The notes beneath the pieces are model-generated. The model was given only the letters and a program-made list of their open reading frames with translations. It was not told where the DNA came from and ran no database searches. This document shows positions 11,483 to 12,068 of a stretch of 12,068 nt of DNA, in pieces. Each line of letters starts with the position of its first letter. Position 1 is the stretch's first letter. The DNA is from Candidatus Nitrosopumilus sp. Its GTDB lineage: Archaea > Thermoproteota > Nitrososphaeria > Nitrososphaerales > Nitrosopumilaceae. A program made the position numbers and the translations under genes. The stretch is taken from positions 1-12,068 of the forward strand of contig DAOWGL010000044.1 of the NCBI GenBank assembly GCA_030637455.1, given 5' to 3'.

Positions 11483-12068
11483 ATGTCTAAACTAGAACTT
11501 TCTTTTTCTGGATACGTATGTGCTCCATATCTGCACAACCATGATTCTATTGATCTAAAAGATATTTGGATGAAATCAAATAATATTGAAAGGATGTACT
11601 TTGTTACGGGAACCTTTTCTAGTGAAAGTAAGCCATACTTTTCTGATTCTACAAATCATTACATTTTAGCTAAATTCAAAGATAACGAACAAATCTCAAA
11701 AGATCTTACAGCTCACAATCAGGAAAAAACCTCTTTCGTTTTTAACATCAAAGATGATCTCTTTCAACGTGAAGTTAAGGGTGATACAAATTTTGTCTCT
11801 GTATATTATTTAGAATATGGTGATGATGGTGATGATTTACAAGAAATTGCAAACCTTTTGCTAAAAAGGGATAAAATTGAGGTGGCAGGTCTAGGAAACA
11901 TGAACACATTTTGCTTAAACACTTCAAAATTTACATTTCCTTACTCTGAAAATATTGTTGTAATTGAAGTTGCAAGTGAAAAAAGTCATCAGAGTGTAAA
12001 AAAATACTGTGATCAAACTAAACGGGATATTACTCGAAAAGGAATGACAATGACCAATTTGATGAGTC
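11483..12068 (+). CDS. Unrecognised protein, 3' partial
   Basis: An open frame of 195 codons starts at ATG 11483 and runs off the window without a stop. I do not recognise the family. The N-terminus (MSKLELSFSGYVCAPYLHN) has no clear signal peptide or membrane segment. The chain alternates predicted strands and charged stretches, for example YFVTGTFSSE, FVFNIKDD, FVSVYYLEYG, and an acidic DDGDD patch near codon 115. That pattern suggests a soluble mixed alpha/beta or beta-rich fold. Codon use matches the neighbours. A TATA-like box at 11451-11457 supports the start. A lineage-restricted thaumarchaeal protein is likely, but this is inference. Confidence 0.75.
   Translation, partial: MSKLELSFSGYVCAPYLHNHDSIDLKDIWMKSNNIERMYFVTGTFSSESKPYFSDSTNHYILAKFKDNEQISKDLTAHNQEKTSFVFNIKDDLFQREVKGDTNFVSVYYLEYGDDGDDLQEIANLLLKRDKIEVAGLGNMNTFCLNTSKFTFPYSENIVVIEVASEKSHQSVKKYCDQTKRDITRKGMTMTNLMS

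Noticed and set aside
1..12068. CRISPR array, insertion sequence, prophage, toxin-antitoxin or defence island
   Set aside because: No spaced direct repeats, transposase, integrase or small toxin-like pairs were seen. The tRNA gene has no partial copy nearby to suggest an attachment site.

Overview
The window looks like chromosomal DNA from a mesophilic ammonia-oxidising thaumarchaeon (Nitrososphaerota, Nitrosopumilus-like). The evidence is archaeal/eukaryal-type information genes (TFB, Gar1, SRP19, ribosomal S8e, aIF1A), an intron-containing tRNA-Tyr with C1-G72/A73, TATA-type promoters, an AT-rich composition, and bacterial-looking companions common in this group (ScpA/ScpB, a cold-shock protein, SufC). 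Gene density is high: no gap exceeds about 100 bases, and there is no insertion sequence, CRISPR array, prophage or other sign of an accessory island.

Layout. 1-858 (+): 3' part of a fused siroheme decarboxylase (AhbA-AhbB). 855-2199 (-): small B-box-like zinc protein and an aldo/keto reductase. 2286-2960 (-): chlorite dismutase/HemQ-family protein with the ChdC-type Tyr and Lys. 3006-4023 (-): DUF167 protein and SufC. 4118-5337 (-): gar1-tfb operon with an ATGA overlap. 5407-6091 (-): rps8e-srp19 operon. 6156-7425 (-): scpA-scpB operon. 7520-8572 (+): zinc alcohol dehydrogenase. 8615-9373 (+): TPR-like/receiver fusion. 9365-9865 (-): Lrp/AsnC regulator. 9920-10498 (-): YkgJ-type cysteine-cluster protein. 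10595-11168 (+): aIF1A and cold-shock protein. 11246-11372 (-): tRNA-Tyr with a 50-nt intron. 11483-12068 (+): unrecognised protein, cut by the window end.

Two themes tie the genes together. First, heme and Fe-S metabolism: an Ahb-pathway enzyme, a HemQ-like protein and SufC lie within 4 kb, so the HemQ-like protein may act on coproheme, the intermediate downstream of AhbAB. Second, expression: most first or single genes have an AT-rich box centred 25-26 nt before the start codon, which predicts leaderless mRNAs. The internal genes tfb, srp19 and scpB instead have Shine-Dalgarno sequences. This rule also settles several starts (aIF1A, ADH, HemQ-like) and supports GTG or TTG starts for others.

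I did not find a convincing undescribed multi-gene system. The best leads are the HemQ-like protein beside ahbAB, the orphan TPR-receiver protein, the small B-box-like zinc protein, and the unknown gene at the right edge. Family assignments come from remembered motifs, not from database searches.
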